64,000 nt of DNA from Hyphomicrobiales bacterium (GCA_009377755.1 WHTM01000012.1:50671-114670), one strand, 5' to 3'; shown: positions 29,929 to 39,395, numbered from the stretch's first letter. The notes: generated from the sequence alone by a model not told the origin. Numbers and translations are program-made.

Positions 29929-30675
29929 TCACCCGCCGTTGATATAGGGCGGCCGCGGGATCGCGAGGTGCGCGGCGCGCAGCGCCGCCGACCACTGATC
30001 GCGCAGATCCTGGAAATAGGGCTCGCCCGGCCCGATGCGGTAGTTGAGCTCGGCCCCGCAGGCATCGCGCCGCACGATCAGGACGTCGAGGGGGAGGCCG
30101 ACGCTCAGGTTCGAGCGCATGGTCGAGTCGACGGAGATCAGACCAATCTTGAGCGCGTCGTAGAGATCGATGTCGTACGTTATCGCCCGGTCGAGAACCG
30201 GCTTGCCGTATTTGTGCTCGCCGATCTGCAGGTAGGGCGTGTCGACGGTACATTCGATGAAGTTGCCGGCGGGATAGATCATGAACAGCCGCAACCGGCC
30301 GGTCTTCAATTGTCCGCCGAACAGGAACGAGACGTCGAAGCTCACCTCGGACGCCTTGAACGCGGCGCCTTCGGTCTCGTGCAGCTGACGCACGGCCCGT
30401 CCGATGCGTTGCGCCGCCTGGAACATGGTCGGCGCATTCATCAAGGTCTCGATTTCTCCGGTCGTCGGGTTCGCGACTCCTTCCATCATCAGGCTGAGCA
30501 GCGTCTGGCTGATCGACAGATTACCGGCGGAAGCGAGCGCCATGATCCGCTCGCCCGGCTCGGAAAAGACGTGCAGCTTGCGGAAAGTGGCGATGTTGTC
30601 GACGCCGGCATTGGTGCGCGTATCCGCGATCATCACCAGGCCGTCGCGAACCAGAATTCCGCAGCAGTAGGTCAT
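29929..30675 (-). CDS. Anbu / bacterial proteasome homologue (peptidase)
   Basis: 248 residues, starting MTYCCGILVRDGLVMIADTR followed by TNAGVDNI. This is the signature of Anbu proteins, Ntn-hydrolases related to proteasome beta subunits. Thr2 becomes the N-terminal nucleophile once Met1 is removed. The Asp in IADTRT and the FGGQL segment fit the fold. It is the last gene of the four-gene cluster with ATP-grasp, alpha-E and transglutaminase-like genes. Iyer and colleagues predicted such clusters to make and remove a peptide modification; the substrate is unknown. Confidence 0.93.
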   Translation of the reverse strand: MTYCCGILVRDGLVMIADTRTNAGVDNIATFRKLHVFSEPGERIMALASAGNLSISQTLLSLMMEGVANPTTGEIETLMNAPTMFQAAQRIGRAVRQLHETEGAAFKASEVSFDVSFLFGGQLKTGRLRLFMIYPAGNFIECTVDTPYLQIGEHKYGKPVLDRAITYDIDLYDALKIGLISVDSTMRSNLSVGLPLDVLIVRRDACGAELNYRIGPGEPYFQDLRDQWSAALRAAHLAIPRPPYINGG

Positions 30676-30765
30676 GACCGGCCGCCCTGGCTGTCGTCGG
30701 AGCTGCCTCGCGTCACCGCGGCTCCAGGCATGGGCGGCAGATATGGCACGCCGATAACAAAGGCT

Positions 30766-31593
30766 TCAACTCTGCACCTGCCGGCCGGCCTGATCGACAT
30801 GCACCGCGACCGTCAGCGTCTCACTACCGCCGCCGTAGCGGGTGCCGCGAACCGGGGCGGCGCTGAGATAGTCGAGCCCGACCGCGGTGCGAACATAGGC
30901 GTCGGTCGCGCAGACGCCGTTCGCCGCGTCGAAGGCGATCCAGCCGAGATCGGGAATGAAGGCTTCGGCCCAGGCATGACCGGCATCCTGGGCCACGATC
31001 CCGTCAGCGCGGCGCAGGTAGCCGCTCACATATCGCGCCGGAACGCCGCGATTGCGGCATGCGGCGATAAAGACATGGGCGAAGTCCTGGCAGACGCCCC
31101 GCTTGAGCGTGAACGCCTCGGCTGCCATGGTGTGAGCGTGGGTCGGATCGGTGTCGAACGTGATGTCCTGCGACAGGCCCGCCAGCAGCCGGTGCAGCAG
31201 CGTCAAGCGGTCGTCGCCCGATGCCGCCTCCTGCTGCTCGGCGAAAGCGGCGATCGCGGGATCGGCGTGAGCAAGCGGGGTATCGCGCAAGAACAGGCTC
31301 GGCGGAAACCGTTCGATCGCGCCGCGGATGATCCCGGCTGTATCCTGGGTCTCGACCTCGCCCTCGACCTGCACGTTCAACGCGTCGAGGCGGCCTTCGG
31401 CCGTGAAGTTGTGGATGATGTTGCCGAACGCATCCTCGTGCTGTTCAAGCCGGCAATTGGCGGACACTTCGATCCGCCAGCGCATCACGTATTGCCCTTC
31501 ATGATTGCGCGGCGTCAGGCGTAGCGTCTGGATCACACCGTTGACCGGCGGGTCATAGCGATAGGCGGTCGTGTGGGCAATGTGAATACGCAT
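30766..31593 (-). CDS. Transglutaminase-like cysteine protease of the Anbu cluster
   Basis: 275 residues. An N-terminal beta domain (IAHTTAYRYDPPVNGVIQTL) precedes the transglutaminase-like core. The catalytic triad is visible: Cys168 in RGVCQDFAH, His206 in AGHAWAEAF and Asp222 in AFDAANG. Bacterial relatives are mostly peptidases or amidases rather than crosslinkers. It lies 90 bp before the Anbu gene. Its start codon sits 6 bp from a CTAG repeat, whose edge supplies the weak AGG upstream of the ATG. Confidence 0.93.
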   Translation of the reverse strand: MRIHIAHTTAYRYDPPVNGVIQTLRLTPRNHEGQYVMRWRIEVSANCRLEQHEDAFGNIIHNFTAEGRLDALNVQVEGEVETQDTAGIIRGAIERFPPSLFLRDTPLAHADPAIAAFAEQQEAASGDDRLTLLHRLLAGLSQDITFDTDPTHAHTMAAEAFTLKRGVCQDFAHVFIAACRNRGVPARYVSGYLRRADGIVAQDAGHAWAEAFIPDLGWIAFDAANGVCATDAYVRTAVGLDYLSAAPVRGTRYGGGSETLTVAVHVDQAGRQVQS

Positions 31594-31599
31594 TTGGGC

Positions 31600-31674
31600 C
31601 TAGTGTCCCGAATCCGAAGTTCGCAATCCTTTGCCGCGCCCTCTGAGCGAACTTCGGATTCGAAAGGACACTAG
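31600..31674. repeat. CTAG-family hairpin unit C1 (type 1)
   Basis: 75 bp, CTAGTGTCCCGAATCCGAAG at the left and the CTTCGGATTCG arm ending GGACACTAG at the right. The linker CAAGTTACTTAGT (13 bp) joins it to C2. It lies between the alpha-E and transglutaminase genes. Confidence 0.92.
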
Positions 31675-31687
31675 CAAGTTACTTAGT

Positions 31688-31764
31688 CTAGTGCCGCTTT
31701 CGATTTGAAGTTCTTGAATGAGATTGCGGCAAGTGGTGCAGGAACTTCAAATCGGCGGCACTAG
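31688..31764. repeat. CTAG-family hairpin unit C2 (type 2)
   Basis: 77 bp with CTAG at both ends, arms GATTTGAAGTTCTTG and CAGGAACTTCAAATC. It is nearly identical in plan to B2, 4.6 kb away. It ends 4 bp before the stop codon of the alpha-E gene. Confidence 0.92.
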
Positions 31765-31768
31765 CGGT

Positions 31769-32710
31769 TCACATCAGATACTGCTCGGTGACGGTGGCAC
31801 CGAGGCGGTTGTTGTCACCGAGCATCTCGCCGATGAACTCATGCAGCCCGCCCTGGAAAATGTCCTCCATCGAGGAGTTCTGTAGGCGGGTGCCGATGCG
31901 GCGGGCCTGGCGTTGCGCGGGCCCCTGCCGGCCGTAATCCTGGGCGATCTGGTCGAGGTGCTGCACGAGATTTTCGTAGCAGGCGGCGAGCGAGCGGGGC
32001 AACCGGGTGTTGAGGATCAGGAAGTCGGCGATCAGCCACGGTTTGAGACTGTCGCGGTAGACCCAGCGGTAGGAATTCAGGGCCGACACCGAGCGCAGGA
32101 TCGACGCCCATTGGAAATAGTCGAGCGGTCCGCCGACCCGTTCATGCTCCGGCAGCAGCACGTGGTATTTGACGTCGAGGATGCGGGCTGTGTTGTCGGC
32201 GCGCTCGATGTAGACGCCGACCCGCGAAAACCAATAGGCATCGTTGCGCAGCATCGTGCGCGAAGCGGAACCGTCGTAGCGCAGCGAGGATTCCTGTACC
32301 CAGCGCAGGAACCGCACGGCGCCTTCGCCGGTCGTTGGGCTGTTGCCGTAGCGCTTGAGCTCCAGCCAGGTGCCGTTGATCGCGTCCCACATTTCCACGG
32401 TGAGCGCGGTACGCACCGCGCGGGCATTGGTGCGAGCGATCTCGAAGCAGTTGCGAATGGAGGACGGGTTGTCCGGCGAAAGGGCGAGAAAATCCACTAC
32501 GTTGGATTCGTTGGCTTCGGAGTAGGTCTTGAAGAAGGCGTCGGCACAGCCAGCGGTGGCGACCACCGATTCCCATTCGTTGGTGCTGCCGACATAGGCG
32601 AGCGGCAGCGTGGTGAGGCGCTGCGTCGCCTCGATAATGCGGGCAAGATACTCCGCGCGCTCGACGTAGCGGGAAAGCCAGAACAGATTGTTGGCGGTGC
32701 GCGAGAGCAT
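31769..32710 (-). CDS. Alpha-E domain protein of the Anbu cluster
   Basis: 313 residues, almost entirely helical, opening MLSRTANNLFWLSRYVERAE, the alpha-E family signature. Further conserved parts are RNDAYWFSRVGVYIERADNT and YRWVYRDSLKPWLIADFLIL. The family always accompanies circularly permuted ATP-grasp proteins and has no established activity. The upstream in-frame extension runs into a palindromic repeat, so ATG 32710 is used. Confidence 0.93.
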   Translation of the reverse strand: MLSRTANNLFWLSRYVERAEYLARIIEATQRLTTLPLAYVGSTNEWESVVATAGCADAFFKTYSEANESNVVDFLALSPDNPSSIRNCFEIARTNARAVRTALTVEMWDAINGTWLELKRYGNSPTTGEGAVRFLRWVQESSLRYDGSASRTMLRNDAYWFSRVGVYIERADNTARILDVKYHVLLPEHERVGGPLDYFQWASILRSVSALNSYRWVYRDSLKPWLIADFLILNTRLPRSLAACYENLVQHLDQIAQDYGRQGPAQRQARRIGTRLQNSSMEDIFQGGLHEFIGEMLGDNNRLGATVTEQYLM

Positions 32711-32722
32711 CTCAAACTCGGG

Positions 32723-32862
32723 ACTCCCTCCCCCCTTGCGGGGGAGGGTTGGGGAGGGGGGTAGAAGCAAATGACAGCGCTCTTGGCTTACCCCCCTCCC
32801 GATCAACGCCGGCGAACCGGCGTTGATCGACCTCCCCCTCAAGGGGGGAGGTAAGGGAGCGT
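32723..32862. repeat. Palindromic intergenic repeat, type R6
   Basis: About 140 bp. C-rich and G-rich arms (CCCTCCCCCTTGCGGGGGAG with GAGGGGGG; CCTCCCCCTCAAGGGGGGAG) flank a central hairpin ATCAACGCCGG / CCGGCGTTGAT. It fills the gap between the ATP-grasp and alpha-E genes. Confidence 0.8.
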
Positions 32863-32887
32863 ACGGCACTCGCGACGATCACAGCTC

Positions 32888-34306
32888 TCATCCGTCCAGC
32901 ACCCACGTGTCCTTGGTGCCGCCGCCCTGGCTGGAATTGACGACGAGCGAGCCGCTCTCCAGCGCGACGCGCGTCAAGCCGCCGGGGACGATGCGGATGC
33001 GGTCGCGGCCGGTGAGCACGAATGGGCGCAGATCCACGTGCCGCGGCGCGACGCCCTCGTCGACGCAGGTCGGGCAGGTTGATAGCGCCAGCGTCGGCTG
33101 GGCAATAAAGTTGGTCGGATGCGTCTTGAGCTTGGCGCGGAAGGCGGCGAGCTGCGCCGTCGTCGCCTTCGGGCCGATCAGCATGCCATAGCCGCCGGAG
33201 CCGTGCACCTCCTTGACCACCAGCTCGTCGAGATGATCGAGCACGTAGGCGAGGTGCTCCGGCTCACGGCAGCGCCAGGTCGGCACATTCTTCAGGATCG
33301 GCGTCTCCTTGAGATAGAAGTCGACGATCTGCGGCATGTAGCTGTAGATCGCCTTGTCGTCGGCGATGCCGGTGCCGACCGCATTCGCCAGCGTGACGTG
33401 ACCCGCCTGATAGGCCGACATCAGTCCCGGAACGCCGAGGGCTGAGTCATCGCGGAAGGCCAGCGGATCGAGGAAGTCGTCATCGATGCGGCGGTAGATC
33501 ACGTCGACCCGCTGCGGGCCCTCGGTGGTGCGCATGAAGACGCCGCCGTCCTTGACGAACAGGTCCGAGCCTTCGACCAGCTCAATGCCGAGCTTGTCGG
33601 CGAGGAACGAGTGCTCGTAATAGACGGAGTTGTAGATGCCGGGGGTGAGCAGCACGACCGTCGGAGCGGCGGAGCCGCCAGCCGGCGCGACCGAGCGCAG
33701 CGTCGCCAGGAGCTCCTCGGGGTAGTTCTCCACCGGCGCGATGCGGTGGCGCGAGAACAGCTCCGGAAACAGGCGCAGCATGATCTCACGGTTCTCCAGC
33801 ATGTAGGAGACGCCGGATGGCGTGCGCGCATTGTCCTCCAGGACGTAGAACGTGGTCTCGTCCACCCGCACGATATCGATACCGGCGATGTGGACGTAGA
33901 TGTCGTACGGAACCCTTTGCCCGTTCATTTCCGGGCGGAAGACCGGATTTTGGAAGATCAGGTCTTCGGGGACGAGCCCAGCTCGGAGGATGTCCCGCCG
34001 CCCATAGATGTCCTTGATGAAGAGGTTGATGGCGCGGACGCGCTGCTCCAGTCCGAGCCGGACGATGTCCCATTCCGCTGCCGCCAGGATGCGCGGCAGA
34101 ACATCGAACGGGATCAGCCGCTCCTGCGCCTCGACGTCACTGTGGACCGCGAACGTAATGCCGATGCGCCGGAACACCAACTCGGCTTCGCGGCGGCGGT
34201 AGTCGAGCACGTTGGGCTCGACCTGGCCGAGCCAGCGTGACAGTTCGGCATAGGCCGGCCGAATAGTGCCGTCCGTCCCGGTCATTTCGTCGAACGCAAC
34301 CGCCAT
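32888..34306 (-). CDS. Circularly permuted type 2 ATP-grasp protein of the Anbu cluster
   Basis: 472 residues. Conserved blocks are YRRREAELVFRRIGITFAVH, RAINLFIKDIYGRRDIL, FYVLEDNARTPSGVSYMLEN and VKEVHGSGGYGMLIGPK, which match the CP_ATPgrasp_2 family. Such enzymes are predicted peptide ligases (amidoligases). It is the first gene of the cluster. ATG 34306 follows GGGGAG at good spacing. It is divergent from prfB. Confidence 0.93.
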   Translation of the reverse strand: MAVAFDEMTGTDGTIRPAYAELSRWLGQVEPNVLDYRRREAELVFRRIGITFAVHSDVEAQERLIPFDVLPRILAAAEWDIVRLGLEQRVRAINLFIKDIYGRRDILRAGLVPEDLIFQNPVFRPEMNGQRVPYDIYVHIAGIDIVRVDETTFYVLEDNARTPSGVSYMLENREIMLRLFPELFSRHRIAPVENYPEELLATLRSVAPAGGSAAPTVVLLTPGIYNSVYYEHSFLADKLGIELVEGSDLFVKDGGVFMRTTEGPQRVDVIYRRIDDDFLDPLAFRDDSALGVPGLMSAYQAGHVTLANAVGTGIADDKAIYSYMPQIVDFYLKETPILKNVPTWRCREPEHLAYVLDHLDELVVKEVHGSGGYGMLIGPKATTAQLAAFRAKLKTHPTNFIAQPTLALSTCPTCVDEGVAPRHVDLRPFVLTGRDRIRIVPGGLTRVALESGSLVVNSSQGGGTKDTWVLDG

Positions 34307-34550
34307 CCGGCTCCCCAGGGGACCGTCCCCGCTATCATGGCTACTGCCGGGCAAGCCGTGCAAAGGGTGGGCCACACCGGCGAACGCCTCCAGCGCCGCT
34401 GTCCGCGGGGGGCGCTGGGGCGGAACTGCCTATTTTTCAAGCGCATGCCGACGAACGCGGCAGTGGGTCATAGCGGCGCGAGAGGACTTGTTTCGCCCGG
34501 CATCGGCGCTTAGGTTCCGCGCCCCAGAGGTGCAAAGACCGAAAATCACC

Positions 34551-35682
34551 ATGCGCGCGGAAATCGAGGCGATTGTCGAAGAGATCAAGCAGTCGGTGCG
34601 GCTGCTGAGGAGGCATCTTTGACTTCGACACAGCGCAAATCCGGCTCGCGGAGCTCAACCGAGTAGCGGAAGACCCCAATCTCTGGAGCGACCAGGCCCG
34701 CGCCAGCAAGGTGATGCAGGAGCGTAATGCGCTGGAGGACCAGCTCAACGCCATCGGCCGGTTGGAGCGGGAGTTGGAGGACAACGTCGGGCTGATCGAG
34801 CTCGGTGACGCCGAGAATGATGTCTCCGTCGTGATTGAGGCGGAAGCGGCGCTGAAGGCGATCAAGGCGGAGGTTGCGCGACGCGAGCTGGAAGCGCTGC
34901 TGTCGGGCGAGGCCGACGCCAACGACGCCTATCTCGAAGTGCATGCCGGGTCCGGCGGTACCGAGAGCCAGGACTGGGCCAGCATGCTGTTGCGCATGTA
35001 CACGCGCTGGGCCGAGCAGCGCGGCTTCAAGGTCGAGTACCTGGAAGAGACGCCCGGCGAGGAAGCGGGGCTCAAGTCGGCGACCGTGCAGATCAAGGGC
35101 CACAATGCTTACGGCTGGCTCAAGACCGAGAACGGCGTGCACCGGCTGGTGCGTATCTCGCCATTCGACTCCAACGCGCGCCGGCACACCTCGTTTGCTG
35201 GCGTCACCGTCTATCCGGTCGTCGACGACCGCATCGTCATCGACATCAAGGAATCCGACGTGCGCACCGACACGATGCGGGCGCAGGGCGCCGGCGGCCA
35301 GCACGTCAACAAGACGGATTCCGCCGTGCGCCTCACGCACATTCCCACCAACACGGTGGTGCTCTGCCAGAGCGACCGCTCGCAGCACCGCAACCGCGCC
35401 CAGGCCTGGGACATGCTGCGCGCCAAGCTCTACCAGAAGGAAGTCCGGCGGCGCGAGGAGCAGGCGGCGGCCGACCAGGCGGCCAAGACGGATATCGGCT
35501 GGGGCCACCAGATTCGCTCCTACGTGCTTCAGCCGTACCAGATGGTGAAGGACCTGCGCACCGGCGTGCAGACCTCGAACACCGGCGCGGTGCTCGATGG
35601 CGACCTCGATCAGTTCATGGCAGCGACGCTAGCGCAGAAGGCGTTCGGCAAGGCGCCGGCGCAGGTGGAAGATGTGGAGTAG
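34551..35682 (+). CDS. prfB: Peptide chain release factor 2, with programmed +1 frameshift
   Basis: Frame 0 encodes 23 residues (ATG 34551 to CTT 34617) and meets TGA at 34620. Skipping T34620 continues as [20 protein letters not shown] to 35682, giving about 376 residues. The GGQ catalytic loop (GAGGQHVNK) and the RF2 stop-recognition SPF ([13 protein letters not shown]) are present. RF2 reads UGA and UAA and so controls its own synthesis. Its position after mrcA is conserved in rhizobia, but here the Anbu cluster separates them. Confidence 0.97.
34608..34623 (+). promoter_or_regulatory. prfB: Programmed +1 frameshift signal of prfB
   Basis: AGGAGG (34608-34613), CAT, then CTTTGAC (34617-34623). 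This is the classical arrangement: an internal Shine-Dalgarno three bases before the CUU slip codon and an in-frame UGA followed by C. Spacing matches the E. coli prfB site. Confidence 0.95.
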
Positions 35683-35713
35683 GGGGCGCGATCAGCGCTG
35701 CCGGTCTCCCGGA

Positions 35714-35801
35714 CGTCATTGCCGGGCTTGACCCGCCAATCCATCGCCTTTCGATCAGATGGTCTTTCTGATGGATGCGCGGGTCAAGCCCGCGCATGAC
35801 G
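35714..35801. repeat. Palindromic intergenic repeat, type R2
   Basis: Opens CGTCATTGCCGGGCTTGACC and closes GGGTCAAGCCCGCGCATGAC plus G, with a TCGATCAGATGGTCTTTCTG loop region. It follows the prfB stop and could serve as its terminator. A related copy lies at 62313-62399. Confidence 0.8.
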
Positions 35802-35950
35802 AGCTCCAGTCCTGTGGCGCCTGTACCAGTCATTCGCGACTGATGGATCAGATCTGCGCGTCTGGCACCGCTTTGGCCTAGACCTGCATTGAATTGCCTC
35901 AGCTGAGGACATAGCATTTCGCACATAACAACGCGGCACGGGAGGACGTC

Positions 35951-37189
35951 GTGAAAGCCTGCATGTTCCACCTGATGCCGTATCGGGATCTGCCCGCGGA
36001 TTTCGAACAGCGCTACCAGTCGGCATTCATCGATCCATTGTGGTTCGACGTGGCCGATGCCGAGAAGGTGGGCGAGTACTACAACGCGACGCTGGATGAG
36101 TTGCTCTATGCCGCAAAGGCGGGTCTGCATGGGGTGTGCACCAACCAGCATCACCAGAACGTCTATGGCTTCATGGCGAATCCGAGCCTGATGGGATCGG
36201 TGCTGGCCAGGCAGACCAACGGCCAGAACGTAGCGATCATCCAGCTCGGTTCGACCTTGCCGTCAACAACGCCGCCGACGCGCATCGCCGAGGAATACGC
36301 GATGCTCGACTGCATCAGCGGCGGGCGGTTGGTCGCGGGATTCCCGACCGGCCTGCCGACCGACGCCACCATCTCCAATGCCGTCATTCCCGTGGAACAG
36401 CGCGAGCGTTTCCGCGAGGCGCTGGCACTGGTCAAAAAGGCGTGGTCGGCAAAGGAACTCTTCGCTTGGAACGGCAAGCATTATCAGCTGGGGATGGTGA
36501 ACCTCTGGCCGCGGCCGATCCAGCAGCCCCACCCGCCGATCTGGATTCCCGGCTCCGGCATCTCCTCGACCGCTGAGTATGTCGTGGGCCTCGATCATTG
36601 CTTCTGCCATCTCAGTTATTACGGCGCCAAGAACGCCGAGCAGGTGGCCGACCGCTACTGGGAACTGGTGGCGCGGAAAGGCCGGGACGACAACCCGTAC
36701 CGCTATAGCTTCCTGCAGCTCATCGGCATCGCCGAGACGGATGCCGAGGCCGAGGACCTCTACGCCGCGCACGCCGAGTATTTCTTCCGCAAGCTGCTGT
36801 ACGCGCCCTCTTACTATCAGCAGATTCCTGGCTGCCTCGAATATCCCGCGCTGGTGCAGGCGCTTACGAACAACCCGCGTGCCGGGATAAATCTGCGTGA
36901 GCTCAAGGCCAAGGATTTCTTCGAACGCGGCTTCGTGATCGTCGGCAGTCCCAAGACGGTACGCGAGCAATTGATGGACGGCATGAAGCGGCTTCGCGTC
37001 GGCCACCTGTTGGCGCTCCTGCATTTCGGATCGATGCCGACCGAGCTGTGCAAGGCGAATATCGACCTGTTCGCGCGCGAGGTGCTGCCGCATCTGGAAG
37101 GCCTGTGGGACGACAAGTACGAGGACCGCTGGTGGCCCGAGCGCCTGAGGACGAAGCGTCCGGTGGCCGCCATGGCCGTCGCCTCCTGA
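35951..37189 (+). CDS. Luciferase-like (LLM-class) flavin-dependent monooxygenase
   Basis: 412 residues with a bacterial-luciferase TIM-barrel. Landmarks are GVCTNQHHQNVYGFMANPSL, the SGGRLVAGFPTGLPTD segment, and NLWPRPIQQPHPPIWIPGSG, which bind flavin and substrate in this family. Members oxidise diverse small molecules using reduced flavin. The GTG start follows GGGAGGA. Downstream are an alpha/beta hydrolase (19 bp away) and an MFS transporter, forming a likely catabolic operon. No dedicated flavin reductase is visible. Confidence 0.9.
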   Translation: MKACMFHLMPYRDLPADFEQRYQSAFIDPLWFDVADAEKVGEYYNATLDELLYAAKAGLHGVCTNQHHQNVYGFMANPSLMGSVLARQTNGQNVAIIQLGSTLPSTTPPTRIAEEYAMLDCISGGRLVAGFPTGLPTDATISNAVIPVEQRERFREALALVKKAWSAKELFAWNGKHYQLGMVNLWPRPIQQPHPPIWIPGSGISSTAEYVVGLDHCFCHLSYYGAKNAEQVADRYWELVARKGRDDNPYRYSFLQLIGIAETDAEAEDLYAAHAEYFFRKLLYAPSYYQQIPGCLEYPALVQALTNNPRAGINLRELKAKDFFERGFVIVGSPKTVREQLMDGMKRLRVGHLLALLHFGSMPTELCKANIDLFAREVLPHLEGLWDDKYEDRWWPERLRTKRPVAAMAVAS

Positions 37190-37208
37190 GTGCAGGCGGA
37201 GATAGCTC

Positions 37209-38009
37209 ATGGCAACTCCGGAGGTGCGCAGGCTTCGGCTCTGGCAGAACAGGGTCGAAACCGAGGTCGAGATCGCCGGCAGCGGGCCGCCGCTCGTCTA
37301 TCTGCACGGGCCGTGGGGACTAGCCCCCGACCGCGCGTTCGTGGCCCGTCTCGCTGAGGCGAATACGGTCTATGCACCACGGCATCCCGGCACCAGCCGC
37401 GGCGACCCCGAGGCGGTGCACGTCCTCGACAGCTGGCTCGATCTGGTCGTCTATTACGGTGAGCTCATCGATCGGCTACAGCTTGGCGCGCCGGCACTCG
37501 CGGGTCATTCCTTCGGCGGGCTCATGGCTGCAGAATTCGCGGCGGCGGCGCCGAGGTCGGTCGGCCGGCTGGTGCTCATCGACCCTGTCGGCCTGTGGCG
37601 CGACGACCTTCCCGTCAAGAACTGGATGGTGCTGAGCGACAGAGAGCGCCGGCCATCGCTGTTTGCCGATCCCGAAGGGGAGGGGGCGCAGCGGTTCTTC
37701 GGCGTCCCCAACGATCCGGCCGAGCGGGTCGATGTGCTCGCACAGTTCGTCTGGGCGCAGGCCTGCACCGGCAAATTCGTCTGGCCGGTTCCCGACCGCG
37801 GCCTGAAGAATCGGACGCACCGCATTGCCGCTCCGACCCTGATCATCTGGGGCAAGGCCGACCGCATCATCGCGCCCGCCTACGCTCAGGAGTTCGCCAC
37901 ACGGATCGCCGGCGCGCGGATCGAACTGATCGAGGATGCCGGACACCTGCCACACCTCGAGCAGCCGGATGCGGTGGCGAAAGTAGCGCGCGACTTTATT
38001 GGCGGCTGA
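37209..38009 (+). CDS. Alpha/beta hydrolase
   Basis: 266 residues. The oxyanion region is VYLHGPWGLAPDRAFV, the nucleophile elbow is GHSFGGLM (Ser), and the acid/His part is IWGKADRIIAP and DAGHLPHLEQPD, a complete Ser-Asp-His arrangement. It resembles ester or carbon-carbon hydrolases of ring-cleavage pathways. It follows the LLM monooxygenase by 19 bp. Confidence 0.88.
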   Translation: MATPEVRRLRLWQNRVETEVEIAGSGPPLVYLHGPWGLAPDRAFVARLAEANTVYAPRHPGTSRGDPEAVHVLDSWLDLVVYYGELIDRLQLGAPALAGHSFGGLMAAEFAAAAPRSVGRLVLIDPVGLWRDDLPVKNWMVLSDRERRPSLFADPEGEGAQRFFGVPNDPAERVDVLAQFVWAQACTGKFVWPVPDRGLKNRTHRIAAPTLIIWGKADRIIAPAYAQEFATRIAGARIELIEDAGHLPHLEQPDAVAKVARDFIGG

Positions 38010-38105
38010 CCGGGACGCCGTAGGAATGAACTTCGATGGCGTGACTGGACGGATGCGTTGAACCAACGAACCGCCGTAGAGCGGGCCTAGGAAAGGGAGA
38101 CGACC

Positions 38106-39395
38106 ATGTCGACGACCACCACCACCGCTGCGCCGGCCGCAGGAGCGGCACCCGTACTGTCAGATGAGCGTTGGACGCGCTACAGCGCCACGGTGCTGAC
38201 CATTTGCATCCTCGGTTGGGCCTTCGACATCTACGAAGCCACGATCATGCAGCTCGTCACGCCGATCCTCATTAAGGAATGGGGGATCACCCCGGCGACG
38301 ATGGGGATGGTCACCACGATCTCGCGTTGGGTCGGGCTGATCGGCACGTTCGCATTCCCGGTGCTCGCCGATCTCTACGGGCGCAGGCCGGTCTTGATCT
38401 GGACAATCCTGGGCTATTCGATACTGACCGGCCTCACCGGCTTTTCGACCGGCTGGGTGACGTTGCTGATCTTCAGCTCGTTGACTCGGATCGCGCTTGC
38501 TGGAGAGAATCCGGTCGGCATGCTGCTCGTTACCGAGACCGCGCCGAAGAAGTGGCGCGCCACGGCGCTCGGTGGCCTGGTCGGCGGCTATCCGCTCGGC
38601 TACTTGTTGTGCTCGCTCGCGGCGCTGGTGATCGTGCCGCTGTGGGGCTGGCGCGCGCTCTACTTCATCGGAATTTTGCCGGCGCTGCTCGTGCTCTGGG
38701 TGCGGATCGGCATCAACGAAAGCCCACGCTACGAGCGTGTCACCGCGCAGATGGTGAAGGCGGGGCTGAAGAAGCAGCTCGACATCTTCTCCCCCTTCCG
38801 CTCCTACCCGCGCGAGAGCGTCATCGCGACGCTCGTCTACTTCCTCTACCTCTTCACCTGGATCGGCTGGTCCGCGTGGATGCCGTTCTACCTCGCCGAC
38901 GAAAGGCAACTCGGCTTCCCGACGATGGCCATCTATCTCTCCGTCTGGATGGCTTGCGCCATCGCCGCCTATTGGATCTGCGGCTGGTTGTGCGATGTGT
39001 TCGGGCGGCGCTACGTGATCCCCGCCTTCGCCGTTCCAGGCGCGATCCTGCTGGTGGTGATGGGCTATCTCTACAGCCCCACGAGCCTGTTCTGGGTGGG
39101 ACTGGCGACGAACTTCCTGATCACCGGAAGCTTCGGCACCGGGCTTGGCTACACGGCTGAGATATTCCCGACGCAAATTCGCGGCACCGCCGTCGGCGCA
39201 ACCTTCACCATCGGCCTCGCCTTCGCCTCGGTGGCGCCGATGATCATGGGCTGGATCGCAACCGCTCATTCGATCGCTGCCGGCCTGCCGCTGCTTGCCT
39301 TTTCCTTCTTGATGCTCGGTCCGCTCTTCTTCTGGTTCGCGCCGGACGTGACGCGAAAAGACCTCGCCGACTTTGTCGGCCAGAAGGTCGGCTGA
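38106..39395 (+). CDS. MFS transporter
   Basis: 429 residues with about 12 hydrophobic segments. The MFS loop 2-3 motif appears as VLADLYGRRPVLIW, and the 8-9 loop as CDVFGRRYVIPAF. The overall pattern is close to the aromatic acid or sugar-porter MFS groups (WAFDIYEATIMQLVTPILIK). It probably imports the substrate handled by the preceding monooxygenase and hydrolase. It follows the hydrolase by 96 bp, with AAGGGAGACGACC before the ATG. Confidence 0.9.
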   Translation: MSTTTTTAAPAAGAAPVLSDERWTRYSATVLTICILGWAFDIYEATIMQLVTPILIKEWGITPATMGMVTTISRWVGLIGTFAFPVLADLYGRRPVLIWTILGYSILTGLTGFSTGWVTLLIFSSLTRIALAGENPVGMLLVTETAPKKWRATALGGLVGGYPLGYLLCSLAALVIVPLWGWRALYFIGILPALLVLWVRIGINESPRYERVTAQMVKAGLKKQLDIFSPFRSYPRESVIATLVYFLYLFTWIGWSAWMPFYLADERQLGFPTMAIYLSVWMACAIAAYWICGWLCDVFGRRYVIPAFAVPGAILLVVMGYLYSPTSLFWVGLATNFLITGSFGTGLGYTAEIFPTQIRGTAVGATFTIGLAFASVAPMIMGWIATAHSIAAGLPLLAFSFLMLGPLFFWFAPDVTRKDLADFVGQKVG

